Assembly: GCF_020379485.1 (NCBI RefSeq)
Contig: NC_063450.1
Location: 54,397,374-54,461,373, forward strand
DNA length: 64,000 nt
Reading direction: 5' to 3'
DNA from: Brassica napus
Taxonomy: Eukaryota > Streptophyta > Magnoliopsida > Brassicales > Brassicaceae
Under the pieces are notes generated by a model. The model did no database searches and was not told the DNA's origin. It saw only the letters and a program-made list of their open reading frames with translations. Each line of letters begins with the position of its first letter. The stretch's first letter is position 1. The position numbers and the translations under genes were made by a program. Positions 50,601 to 61,085 of the stretch are shown in pieces.

Positions 50601-53600
50601 AGTGGTTTCTTCCGCGATTTATGCACGAGATCAGTGACTCTTGAAGGTATTGAAAATTTGAAGACTAACATAGCCGTGATTCAGTGCAACCTTGAGAAGA
50701 TATTTCCTCCCTCATTTTTTGATGTTATGGAGCATCTTGTTATTCACCTGGCAAGAGAATTGGAACTTGGTGGTCCTGTGCAGTATAGATGGATGTATCT
50801 GTATGAGCGGTATATGTTCCATTTGAAGAAGATGGTGAAAAATTTAAGTAGGGTGGAAGGTTCTATAGTCGCACAGATGATCAATGAAGAAACTTCAAAC
50901 TTTGCCGAGTACTACTTTCCAGCAGAAGTTCAGACCAAAAACAGAAGACCTGCTCGGCATGATGATAGAGGCGAACGGGCAACATATCATGTTACGGTTC
51001 CAGACATTTTCACAGACGTTGGACGACTTAGCGGAAAACCAAAGGACCGTCGACTTACTGAGCAGGAGCGCAGTCATTTGCAAACATATTTGCTCACCAA
51101 CTGCGAAGACGTTCTTCAATATGAGAGGTAAATAAATGAGCTTACAAATTTTTATTTTAACAAGTTGAAATTTAAATCTTAATTAATTACATTATTGTCA
51201 TCATATACAGGATTTTCATGGCAGAAAAGCGGTTCGAGTATAGATACGCCACAGAGGACGAACTAGAAGAAATGAAGCAGAGAGAATTTACTGGATGGAT
51301 GTTTACTTATGTGAGTGCTTTAAACAAATTAAAATATATTTTATCACATATTTATACTAATTCACATTTATTGATATAATATATATATATGTGCTATTAA
51401 TAGGTGTCTGCTGGTTTGGCCAGAGGTGAAACATTTGACGATTGGATACGTGAGATGGTCGTTGGACCAAACTTTGTTGTGAAGTCATATCCGAGATTTT
51501 GTACTCGAGGATATGCATTCACAACTCAGAAGAGGAGACGTTCGAGTACGACTTATGATGCTGGCGTTTGTTCTGCATCAGGAGATGATGTATACTACGG
51601 ACACATACATGAGATTTTGGAAATCAAGTATTTGGGCATGGTTGGATTGCGCTGTACTGTTTTCTATTGTGATTGGCACGACAACACCCCAGATCGAGGT
51701 GTGAGAACAGATGCATTTGGTGTTACATCAGTAAATTCGAGGCGAAAGCTGCAATATTATGATCCTTTCATTCTTGCTTCCCAGGCCGATCAGGTAATTA
51801 AATGTTAATTATTCAGAATGATTCATCATCATGTGTATTAATTTATAATTTTTCTAAATGTTACAGGTTTGTTATATCAAGTACCCCCGGGTAAGGAACA
51901 GAGATGATCCATGGGTTACTGTTACAAGACTCAACCCGAGAGGCCGAGTTCAGGGAAGTTCTGAGCTGGAAGACCCACTACAACCAAGCACATCCGGCAA
52001 CTGTAGTGCAGCAGAAGATTTAGCTGGAGTTGGCCTTGTAGTCGATTTAACCGACTTTGGAGAGGAAGCCGTCGTTCACGTAGAGGATGAACCAGTAATT
52101 GGAGAGTTTCACCAAGATCCAGATTCAGATTCATCTGGTGATGATGACTCGGAAACAGACTACCATTGAACTTATTTTTTTTTTTTTTTTAAGAAATACC
52201 GAGGAAATTCCGAGGAACACTTGATATAACCTCTTTCCTTGGATAATAGTTATTTGGTTTATCTAGCAAGGCAAAGCTGAATACGAATTAAAAGCTACAC
52301 AAAACACAACCAAATAAAACAAAGAAACCATGTAAAAGAAATACGAACTCATAATTAAGAAACCTAAAAAAAAACTCAGTTCAAAATTAACAGAAAATAA
52401 GACCATAAAACGTTAGAATAGAAAAGAAAATAAAATAGCCGGTGATAGCTCCTACTCCTCGTCTCCTGCTCCAGATGTTCCTGCATCGTTGGGTCTCTTG
52501 GACCTCTTTCTTACCATGTGTGTACCACTCGAACCCGAACCAGAGCTGGATGGAGAGTTGTCCCGATGAACTACATCATCCTTTTGGCAACGACACGGCC
52601 TGATACGTGAAATGGCAGCCCAGATCTTGTGTAGCATGTCGTTGTTTGTCTTTATGCTCTGATCTCTCCAATGTTGTTGCTGGCGCGAAGTGGCGTTCGG
52701 TGGAAGCTCTTGCAGCTTGTACTGGCTGGAGTCTGATGGGAGTAGCTGATGGGGTTGTGAATCATCTGGAATGGCTTGTGCAGCCTCATCTTGTCCTTCT
52801 TCATCAACCACGCCCTTGCCTTTGGTCTGATATTTTGGCGTGAAGAAGGATGGCTTGTCTACTAGTGCGGTAGCAGGGGGTAGAAACTCAACTGCAGCCT
52901 CTGAAAGTAGAGCAGTCAGGCCGATCTGAGGCAGGTGGCAGTAGAGTGTTTTCTTCGCTCGGTCCTGGAATACGTAGACGTAAGGACCATCCCGATCGAT
53001 CCTCGAGTGGGGACCAGCTATGAACTCCTTACTTACTAGAGAAATGACATCCAGGTAGTTCCAAGCAATGTTGTTCGATCTGTCCAGTGCTACCTGGTGG
53101 TTCTCACAGTCTACACCCACATGTCTAAGGATCCGAGTAATCACTGCACCAAATCCACATGCATTGCTCTTGGATTTGGTTACTTTCCCCTTGTATCCTG
53201 CTAAGTTTGCGGCCAGCACCGCTCCCATGTTGAAGGCAGTAGCAGGTGGGAATGTAGAGTTTCCAAATGCCGGTAGCAAATGCCTCACACCTTGGTACAG
53301 GAGGCACAACTCCCATTGCGTGACTGATGCGGCTGTGGTTGTCCCGTATAGCAATGAGCCAATGAGGCGTGTCGCATATCTCAGTACTGGGCTCCGGATA
53401 AGTGACTCCTTTGCCTGAGAAGATCTATAAACCCCTGTGCCAATCGTTTCCCAGAAGTTCAACAGCTCTGAAGTCCAATAAAGACCATATGTCCTCTCCC
53501 CCGCACTCAATCCAAATAGTCCGCAGAGGTCTGTGAAAGATACCTCATAGTATACTTTCTGCACTACGAATGCCAGAAAACCTTCCTGATGGCTATCATC

Positions 53601-56600
53601 GGGACGGGTGACGTATGCGGATGCTATGAACTGGCGTACCAACTCCGGATAAGTGGGTTCCTTGAGGTTGCATAGTTGGCCTAGACCCATGTTCTGGAAC
53701 AGTCCTTCAATGTCTGCTTTGATTCCCAATATTGTCATCGTCTCAGGACATGCTAGTTGTGTAGCCGGAACGGCTACCTTCTTCATGTTGTTGTAGTGGG
53801 TGGTATCAGACTTATCCCACTTCTTTGGCCTTTGCTTCTCCAGCTGTGACGAACCCGCTTCTTGTGTGTTTTTCTTTGCTGATGTTTTCGTGCGCTTCAT
53901 TCTCTACAAAATAGAATCATTGCTCTCAACATGGTTATAATCAATTAAGAAGGCAAAGCTGAACATGAAAATGAAAAGCAAAATCGAGTTGTGATAAAAA
54001 AAAACGAAATTGAAAAAAATTCTCTATCCCTAAATCATCTCAAATCATGTTCCAAACTCGTTGATCACAGACAATTGTGTTCTATTCCATGTTTAAACAT
54101 CTGTTTCATGCATATTTGATCAAGGAATCAACACGGAAATAAGAAATTCACAAAACCCAAAAAATTGCTCAAGAACACGATTTCAGAATGTGGAGATTCG
54201 CGGAGTATACCTGTCTTAGGGTGAAGACGAGTGTAGGAATCAGGTAGAGCTCGAAAAATCAAGTGGAATAGAGCCCAAAATTGTTCAAATCGGATGATTA
54301 TAGAGAGAGAAAGGGGGGGGCGAATTATAGGGGAAATCGGAGGGGATGAGAGTTCTAAGGTTTAGATCCAAAAAAGGTCGGGTTTTGCCTTATAATTCTG
54401 TTTTCCGAACACGCATCGATCGATGCGTTTTGTTTCTATAACGCATCGATCGATCACATTCTTACGGCCCGGGCCATCTTGGTAATCGATCGATGCGTTT
54501 TTGTTCTATAACGCATCGATCGATGCGTTTTTAAAAAAACATACAAGATTTTCCGAGGAAATTCCGAGGAACAATTCAGATTGTCGATCGATCGATGGGA
54601 TACTCTCATCGATCGATCACAATCTTACGGCCCGGTCCATCCTAGTAATCGATCGATGCGTTTGTGTTCTATAACGCATCGATCGATGCATTTTTAAAAA
54701 AACATACAAGATTTTCCGACGAAATTCCGAGGAACAATTCAGATTGTCGATAGATCGATGGGTTACTCTCATCGATCGATCACAATCTTACGGCCCCGTA
54801 AATCCTAGTAATCGATCGATGCGTTTTTGTTCTATAACGCATCGATCGATGCATTTTTAAAAAACATACAAGATTTTCCGATGAAATTCCGAGGAACAAT
54901 TCAGATTGTCGATAGATCGATGGGTTAATCTCATCGATCGATCACAATCTTACGGCCCGGTCCATCCTAGTAATCGATCGATGCGTTTTTGTTCTATAAC
55001 GCATCGATCGATGCATTTTTAAAAAAACATACAAGATTTTCCGAGGAAATTCCGAGGAACAATTCAGATTGTCGATAGATCGATGGGATACTCTCATCGA
55101 TCGATCACAATCTTACGGCCCGGGCCATCTTAGTAATCGATCGATTTGTTTTTGTTCAAAAACGCATCGATCGATGCGTTTTTTTAAAAAAAATTACGTT
55201 TTGAAACCCCAAACACTAGTTCGTCGGAATTTCCTCGGAATATTCCGAGGAAATTTCGAGGAAGAAGAGGGTTTCGTCGGAGTTCCCTCGGAATAATCCG
55301 AGGAAATTCCGAGGAAATAGGGTTTTTAAACCGAAAACAACGTTTTGCCGTTTGAATAACACCTATATAACCCTTATTAAGTGTCTTACGTTCATTATGA
55401 AGTCAAAAATTTGTTCCTTACCGTATAATTAACACTTTTCCGATTGTATGAACGAAATCTCGCAACATAAGAGAAACACTTATACCTTTTAACGAACGGT
55501 AAAGGGAATACTTTCAATTAGTTTTGAAATTTGTTATTTCATGGTTTATGCTCATGTATACAAAGAATCCTCAATGGTATGCATTACAATTGTATAAGAA
55601 ATGAAATACGGCAAAAAAAATTGATGTTTTGAAACCCCAAACACTAGTTCCTCGGTATTTCCTCGGAATATTCCGAGGAAATTCCGACGGATATTTTACT
55701 ATCTGTCGGAATTTCCTCGGAATATTTTCATTTTACCGGGCAAATATTTCGCGAAAATTGAAATTAGAATTCCGACGGAATTCCGACGGATAATGTCCGT
55801 CGGACCCTAGGTTTTATAACCACGAGCCCCTTCTTCTTCCCCATTTCTCTCTTCTTCCTCTGCGCGACTCCTCTCTTTCTCTCCGGCGATTTCCCCCTGA
55901 AATCCGACGATATCTCCGGCGATCTCCCTCTTCTCTTACACAAATCATGTAAGGACCCTATCCCACTCTCTTAGGTTCTATTTGTTAGGTTTTTGTGTAG
56001 TTTTGATAGATTTTTGTTAGGGTGATTGGTTAGGATTGTGATTTGGTTGTATAATAGGTTTAGAATTGTGATTTGGTTGAATAATTTGTTTTGTTGAATT
56101 GATTTAGAATTTTTTTATAATTTTTTTATTTTTTGTATTTATAAAATCGATTTTTGTATATAAAATCGATTTTTGTATTTTACAAAACGATTTTTCTATA
56201 TAAATTCGATTTTTTGGATTTTACAAAAAAAAATTTCTATATAAATTCGATTTTTTGGATTTTACAAAACATTTTAATTATTAAACAATTTTTATTTATT
56301 AAAACTATTTTTGTTTATTAGAACTATTTTTATATATTTATTAAAAAAATTTAATATATATAAATCTTTTTCTGTGATTAAATTATTTGGGATTTTTTTT
56401 TAATAAAAAAAATTAATTTATATATTTCTGTATTTATTAAATATATTTTTTTAATTTACAGGTCTCATGATGATCAGACCCGGCCTCGACAGCGTCGTGG
56501 TCGTGGTGGTACGGGGAGCCAGTCTCGGGATTCCAGCCATTTTCAGGATTCCCCTTCGCCCCACAGCTCCAACCATACATCTCCCTCTGCTGCACCCGCT

Positions 56601-59600
56601 CATGCTCCTCTCGCTCCCGCTGCTGCATCCGCTCCTGTTCCTCCGGGTCCTCCGGGAGTGATGAGGGTTGCGGAGTTGGTTCAACAGCCCGGTCGTGACC
56701 ATCTTCCGTATCTCACTCCGTATCCACATGGACGGGGTCAAACATGGTAATTAAACATTTTTTTTTCTTTAAATTTGGATTCATTATTAACCGTTTGTTC
56801 TTTTAATAAGGTTCAACCGATCCGGGAACGGGATCAGCGCATGGATCAACCGTATGATGTACTCGGCCCTCGACAGTGGACATCCGACTTTCACTCACTT
56901 CCCAACCGACAAGCAGGTTCTGTGGTTTCGTCAGTTTGCGGTAAGTATTCTAATTTTTTACTTATATTTTTAATCTTTAATATAAATTTTCTACTAATTG
57001 TGTTTTTTTTTCAGCAAGAGTTCAACTGGAATTCCGATGAGACGCTCTTTATCTATCACCACTTCGTCCATAAAGTAATGGACAACTATGGGAAGCAGAT
57101 CCACGAGTGGAAGAAGAAGTGGGAAATCAATAAGGTTCGATTTAATTTATTAAACAATTTTTTAATTTATTAAACTATTTTTTAATTTATTAAACTTTTT
57201 CTTTTTTTTTAATTAAAAGGTCCCAAAGTCGATGAACGATACGGTCTGGAAGGAGTTGTGTGCGCATTGGGATAAGGAGGAGACGAAAGAAACTTCTTCC
57301 ACCAACTCCACCAACCGCAGGAGCGACCGTAAAGGGAAGGGCATCTACAAGCATAACTTGGGTGCTCAATCTATTGCCACTCTCGGAGATCGCATGGTAA
57401 GTTCAACCGCTTTTTCTTCAATTATTTGAGTTTCAGAATTTAAATTTATTGTGCATTTCTTCTAATTTCTAATGTTTCTTTAATTTTATGTTTTTTTTCA
57501 AGGCGGAAGAAAATGATGGCGAGCCGGTCGATGATCTCGCCCTAATGAGGAGGGCGTATACCAACAAGAAGACCGGCCAGATTGATGACGGTCTTGTGAG
57601 GGACGTGGTCGACCTGGTCCAAACTCAGGTGGTAGACGAAGTGTCTCAGCTTCAAACCGAGGATGACGCTTCGACGGCTTCGACCAACTTGTCCCGGTTT
57701 CGAATCAACGAAATCGTTGAATCCGTAAGTTTTTTTTTTTTTAAGTTCAATTCATTTATTTCTTGGTTTAAATTTCTAAATTTGGCTTTTTTCTATTCAG
57801 TCGGTTCCAAAGAAGAAGGGACGTTTGTTCGGTTTGGGTCGTCGCACCCGGTCGGTTCCTCCTTCTTCTGCACCACCGCCCTTTGTTGATCCAGAAGTAC
57901 TTACGGCTCAGTTGAAGGACAAAGATGATCGAATATCTTTGTTGGAGACCCAGATGGCGGCTCAACAGGCGGGCTATGAGGCACAGAGGAGGCTGAACCA
58001 GCAAATGATGGAGATGATGCAGAGGATGTACCCGAACGAGGTGTTCCCGGACGTGCCAGACCCGTAGTTTTTTTTTCCCCAATCTCGGAATGTTTTATTT
58101 TTATTTGTGAAACTTTGAATATTAATTAGTATGATTTCAATTTTACTTTTAATTTCATATTTTCGAATTTAAATTTCAGAAATTTTATTTTTTCAAAAAA
58201 TTAATATTTTTTACATTTCGAGGAAATTAATTATATTTTTCACTACATCGATCGATGCGTTTTTGAACAAAAACGCATCGATCGATCCGTTTTTTTAAAA
58301 AACATAGCGAGGGACATTTCCCTCGGAATTTTCCGAGGGACAACTCCCTCGGAAAATTCCGAGGAACGGATCCCTCGGAATATACCGAGGGAACAGTTCC
58401 TCGGAATAAACCGAGGAAAAAGTCCGTCGGTATACTCCTATCGATCGATGTATATATGTCCAAACACGCATCGATCGATGAACTTCCGAGGAATTATCCC
58501 GACGAAGTTCTACCTCGGTATATTCCGAGGACTTTTCCGACAAACAAGGGATCCTCGGAATTTCCTCGGAAATTTATTTCCTCGGAATTCCGTCGGAAAA
58601 TTCCGAGGGATTTCAGAGGGAAAAAGAAATTCCGAGGAATTATTTCCGACGACGTATTTCGTCGGAATTGCGTCGGAATAACGATATTCCGACGAAATTC
58701 CGACGATTTTTTCCCTCAGAATCCTTGATGTTTTCTTGTAGTGTTAAAACATGCCTGTGATCGACCAAGGTGCAAGTTAGCAAGGTTCAGCCAGTCCACA
58801 CTATCATCACAAGAGTGGTTCCACTCCTACTTGACAAAGAAACATATAAGACGATGGCAAAAATGTTTTGTATTGAGAAAAAACAGCAGAAAGAGAGAGA
58901 GAGAGGCTTACAGAATATGCATGTCCTTCAGTCTTGAGATGGGTGCGTAAATCTTCAAAGGTTTGGGATTTAAAAAAGCATAATGAGCAAAATACAAAAT
59001 TCCTTTCATAACAATCTACCTTAAGATCAAGGCTTGTTATTGTCTTTTGTTCATCTGTGGAAAGTAATTCAGAAACAATTTAATTTTGGTGGTTATATAA
59101 AAAAAAACGGAGAGAGAGAGGGGACAAACTTATTACCAGACACTAAGTCTTGCCAATACCACTGATTAGAAAAGGAACGTGGCAAGGGTTAGGCAATGCC
59201 GTCACATTGAGGATATGCAAGAAGAATTGTGAATCCCTCATCTTCAAGGTCTGAAAGTGTAGAAGCTAACCATCCCACTCCCAGTCGCTCATGACTGTCT
59301 ATGATCATCATAGTAGCCGGAGGACGAGTTCTTTGGGACCAAATTAACAGTTGCGTTTGATATTCTGCCAAGGAAACCAAACCCTCAATCTAAAGAAAAC
59401 CCTAATCCATTAAAAAATATAATACACAAAAGAAACAAAAGAAGAAGACTAACTGGTGCCATGCATAAGAGAGATTTTTCCAGTAGAATAGAGCTTCCTC
59501 GTGACGTCTTTCTTTTTTATCAGGTTGTTGCCAAAGGCGGTGATGGAGATCTGATCATAGCGGCGGACGTGGCCTGCACTTTCCAACGCCTTTTGTATTG

Positions 59601-59718
59601 TCGTACCCATCACACTAGGATCAACACCATCCGGAATCGGGCACATGCTGATATTCCATATCACCCATGCTTCCTCCTTCCTTTGCTGTTGCCTCTCCAT
59701 GTTCTCGTATTTGTTCAA
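47635..59718 (-). CDS. NYN-domain (limkain-b1-type) / C2H2 protein gene split by a CACTA transposon
   Basis: Seven exons: 59718-59454, 59364-59206, 59054-58912, 58826-58755, then the CACTA element in the intron, then 48037-47942, 47846-47761 and 47665-47635. Frame is continuous, 283 residues. The first two exons give a NYN/PIN-like nuclease domain ([33 protein letters not shown], and a TILLAYP end), and the third a C2H2-type finger [20 protein letters not shown]. Later exons begin EW/EL and carry RAARDFF and LAARNLL motifs. Plant relatives are annotated as putative endonucleases, and the targets are unknown. The canonical second Asp of the NYN core appears altered ([12 protein letters not shown] where relatives have SGDRDF), so catalysis is uncertain. 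Introns after exons 4, 5 and 6 appear to use GC donors. Confidence 0.65.
48126..48460. repeat. Left subterminal repeats of the CACTA element
   Basis: Many direct and inverted copies of TTCCGAGGAAATTCCGA and CCGTCGGAAT. In En/Spm such repeats bind TNPA and are needed for transposition. Confidence 0.85.
48459..48466 (+). promoter_or_regulatory. Probable TATA box of the CACTA transposase gene
   Basis: TATAAATA, 93 bp before the ATG at 48552. Confidence 0.5.
48552..52169 (+). CDS. TNP2-type CACTA transposase
   Basis: Four exons: 48552-51127, 51211-51310, 51404-51793 and 51867-52169; GT-AG introns, 1122 residues. The N-terminal transposase-associated domain has [29 protein letters not shown] and YHHGE. 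The tnp2 catalytic domain follows (about residues 270-560), with [50 protein letters not shown] and a Cys motif [19 protein letters not shown] starts the following segment. A DUF4218-like region ([12 protein letters not shown] to [11 protein letters not shown]) and a DUF4216-like domain ([17 protein letters not shown]) complete the usual TNPD layout. It cuts the element at its CACTA ends. No stop interrupts it. Confidence 0.93.
52452..53900 (-). CDS. Athila ORF1-like protein inside the CACTA element
   Basis: An uninterrupted 482-residue frame on the strand opposite to the two transposon genes. It starts [16 protein letters not shown] with a basic, nuclear-type N-terminus. The core ([82 protein letters not shown] and [15 protein letters not shown]) resembles the ORF1 domain of Athila retrotransposons, an Arabidopsis/Brassica family of unknown function. 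The C-terminal third is low complexity and ends in a basic Ser-rich tail. There are no LTR, reverse transcriptase or other Athila parts around it, so it is a captured or long-resident domain of this CACTA lineage. Confidence 0.7.
   Translation of the reverse strand: MKRTKTSAKKNTQEAGSSQLEKQRPKKWDKSDTTHYNNMKKVAVPATQLACPETMTILGIKADIEGLFQNMGLGQLCNLKEPTYPELVRQFIASAYVTRPDDSHQEGFLAFVVQKVYYEVSFTDLCGLFGLSAGERTYGLYWTSELLNFWETIGTGVYRSSQAKESLIRSPVLRYATRLIGSLLYGTTTAASVTQWELCLLYQGVRHLLPAFGNSTFPPATAFNMGAVLAANLAGYKGKVTKSKSNACGFGAVITRILRHVGVDCENHQVALDRSNNIAWNYLDVISLVSKEFIAGPHSRIDRDGPYVYVFQDRAKKTLYCHLPQIGLTALLSEAAVEFLPPATALVDKPSFFTPKYQTKGKGVVDEEGQDEAAQAIPDDSQPHQLLPSDSSQYKLQELPPNATSRQQQHWRDQSIKTNNDMLHKIWAAISRIRPCRCQKDDVVHRDNSPSSSGSGSSGTHMVRKRSKRPNDAGTSGAGDEE
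54411..55190. repeat. 163-bp tandem repeats with ATCGATCGAT palindromes
   Basis: CATACAAGATTTTCCG recurs at 54540, 54703, 54865 and 55028, a period of 162-163 bp, with a partial unit before and after. Each unit carries about four ATCGATCGAT palindromes, a GGCCCGG-type block and one TTCCGAGGAAATTCCGAGG motif shared with the element's ends. Confidence 0.9.
55947..58067 (+). CDS. TNPA-like CACTA protein (Transposase_24 type)
   Basis: Seven exons: 55947-55948 (start), 56462-56746, 56811-56940, 57015-57134, 57220-57396, 57503-57724 and 57801-58067; 400 residues. The initiator ATG appears to be assembled by splicing: AT ends exon 1 and G begins exon 2. The N-terminus is Arg/Pro/Ala-rich ([16 protein letters not shown]). 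The middle carries [40 protein letters not shown] and [15 protein letters not shown], typical of the Ptta/En/Spm plant transposase family. A C-terminal coiled coil ([15 protein letters not shown]) precedes a Met-rich end. TNPA-type proteins bind the subterminal repeats. Confidence 0.85.
58300..58740. repeat. Right subterminal repeats of the CACTA element
   Basis: Dense copies of CCTCGGAATATTCCGAGG-type motifs and CGTCGGAAT up to the terminal repeat, mirroring the left end. ATCGATCGAT palindromes recur at about 58246-58290 and 58440-58480. Confidence 0.85.
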
Positions 59719-60078
59719 TGAGAGATAGGATAAGGTCTAGGGATATTTATATATCTCTTATATATAATATATATTACTGTTGATTGATTGATTGGTTTTT
59801 ATATATGGGCCTATATATAAGCGTGTGGCCACCGACCGATATCAATTTTAAGTAAAAAATATTATTATCTCTTAAGAAGAAGCTTTTAAAAAGCATTTAT
59901 ATTTACAATTTTCTGTGAAGCTACGTTATATATATATATAGTTTTTATATTTTCCTTTTTTATTTATATTGTTTTAGGAAGATTTAGAAAATCAATCAAA
60001 GTTCGCTTATATATAAAAAAACTTATATGTCAGCATTGGTAGTGTTAGTCATCTTCTAATAAATAATGTGTTGTTACT

Positions 60079-60250
60079 TTGTTTGAAGCTTACTCTTCTC
60101 TGGTTATTGTTGAAGGTGATGTGTTGGCTGGAATGACAGAAGATGTGACTCACCATTATGGTGTTCTTGAAGGATGGTTTGGTCAGCATTATATTGGTGG
60201 AACGGACAAGCTGTTGTTATTCCTCTACTCATTGCAATTGCAATGCAACC
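60079..60250 (+). other. Unidentified coding-like fragment
   Basis: The plus strand gives EAYSSLVIVEGDVLAGMTED then VTHHYGVLEGWFGQHYIGG. After a frame change the same strand gives VVIPLLIAIAMQPGEE. Composition looks protein-coding, but I do not recognise a family. Confidence 0.25.
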
Positions 60251-60252
60251 TG

Positions 60253-60318
60253 GTGAGGAGGCGTTTCCGACCACGAAAGCAAATCGGCGGCGGAAGTATT
60301 AGGCTTTCTCACTGGCAT
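60253..60318 (-). pseudogene. Second copy of HN1-like exon 1
   Basis: The minus strand encodes MPVRKPNTSAADLLSWSETP then PHQ, matching the first exon of the HN1-like pseudogene at 46047-45935 and closer to the Arabidopsis form (it keeps the extra Ala). No further HN1 exons follow downstream. Confidence 0.65.
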
Positions 60319-61085
60319 CTTTCTTTCTCTTCACTCTTTTTTTTTCTTTTTTTTTTTTAATTGAGCTATTGTTTGTTTGTGAGTGAAAAAACCTTACTTC
60401 TGTTAATTTTTTTTTATTTATTAAAAAACATTAAATTTAGAACACATCTGTTCACTTTATTAAATGATACTCCCTGTTTTTTTATTGTAAGTAATTTTAG
60501 ATGAATGCACAAATATTAAGAAAGTTATTAATTTTTCCAAAAGTAGCATTTGATATATAAATTAGGTATAGTTAAACCAATCACAAATAAATATATATTA
60601 TTTGATTAATAACACTATACCCAATAAAAATAAAAATTACTTAAAATTATGAAAGCTACTTATATTATGAAACAAACAAATTCTGCTTAAACTACTTACA
60701 AAAAAAAAAAAAACAGAGTACTAGAAACCAAAGGATGAAAAGTAAATACCAACAAAAGAAAATATCATCAATCTCCACGGAAATGGAAAACACACTGTAC
60801 ATTTTTTATGCCCTATCAATGTATAATTCACTTTCATCTTCTTTTTTCTTACATTGTTTCTTCAAAAGATAAAAAACAATCAATCCTCCATGTGAGAGAT
60901 TCTCCAATTCAATTCTACCTACACTGTCGAAAGCAGAGTAACTACATACCCACCCATATAGAGGACTTTGTGCTAAAGATATTACTTGCATTTGCATATG
61001 GTCTTATGGCTTTTTTGCTTTAGCTTTGCTATTATTATTAAAACTAGTGTATATAGAACCTTCTCTTAAGTGTCTTGCTGAGTTT

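Larger units (their letters stand above)
48107..58743 (+). mobile_element. Complete CACTA (En/Spm) transposon, 10.6 kb
   Basis: Terminal inverted repeats CACTACAAGAAAAC / GTTTTCTTGTAGTG and a 3-bp target duplication TTA (48104-48106, 58744-58746). Subterminal zones are dense with TTCCGAGGAAATTCCGACGG-type motifs in both orientations. It carries a TNP2-type transposase gene, a TNPA-type gene and one extra antisense gene. All reading frames look open, so it may be autonomous or recently so. Confidence 0.95.

Noticed and set aside
52180..54400. An Athila retrotransposon nested in the CACTA element
   Set aside because: Only an ORF1-like frame is present. No LTRs, primer site, gag-pol or target duplication were found around it.
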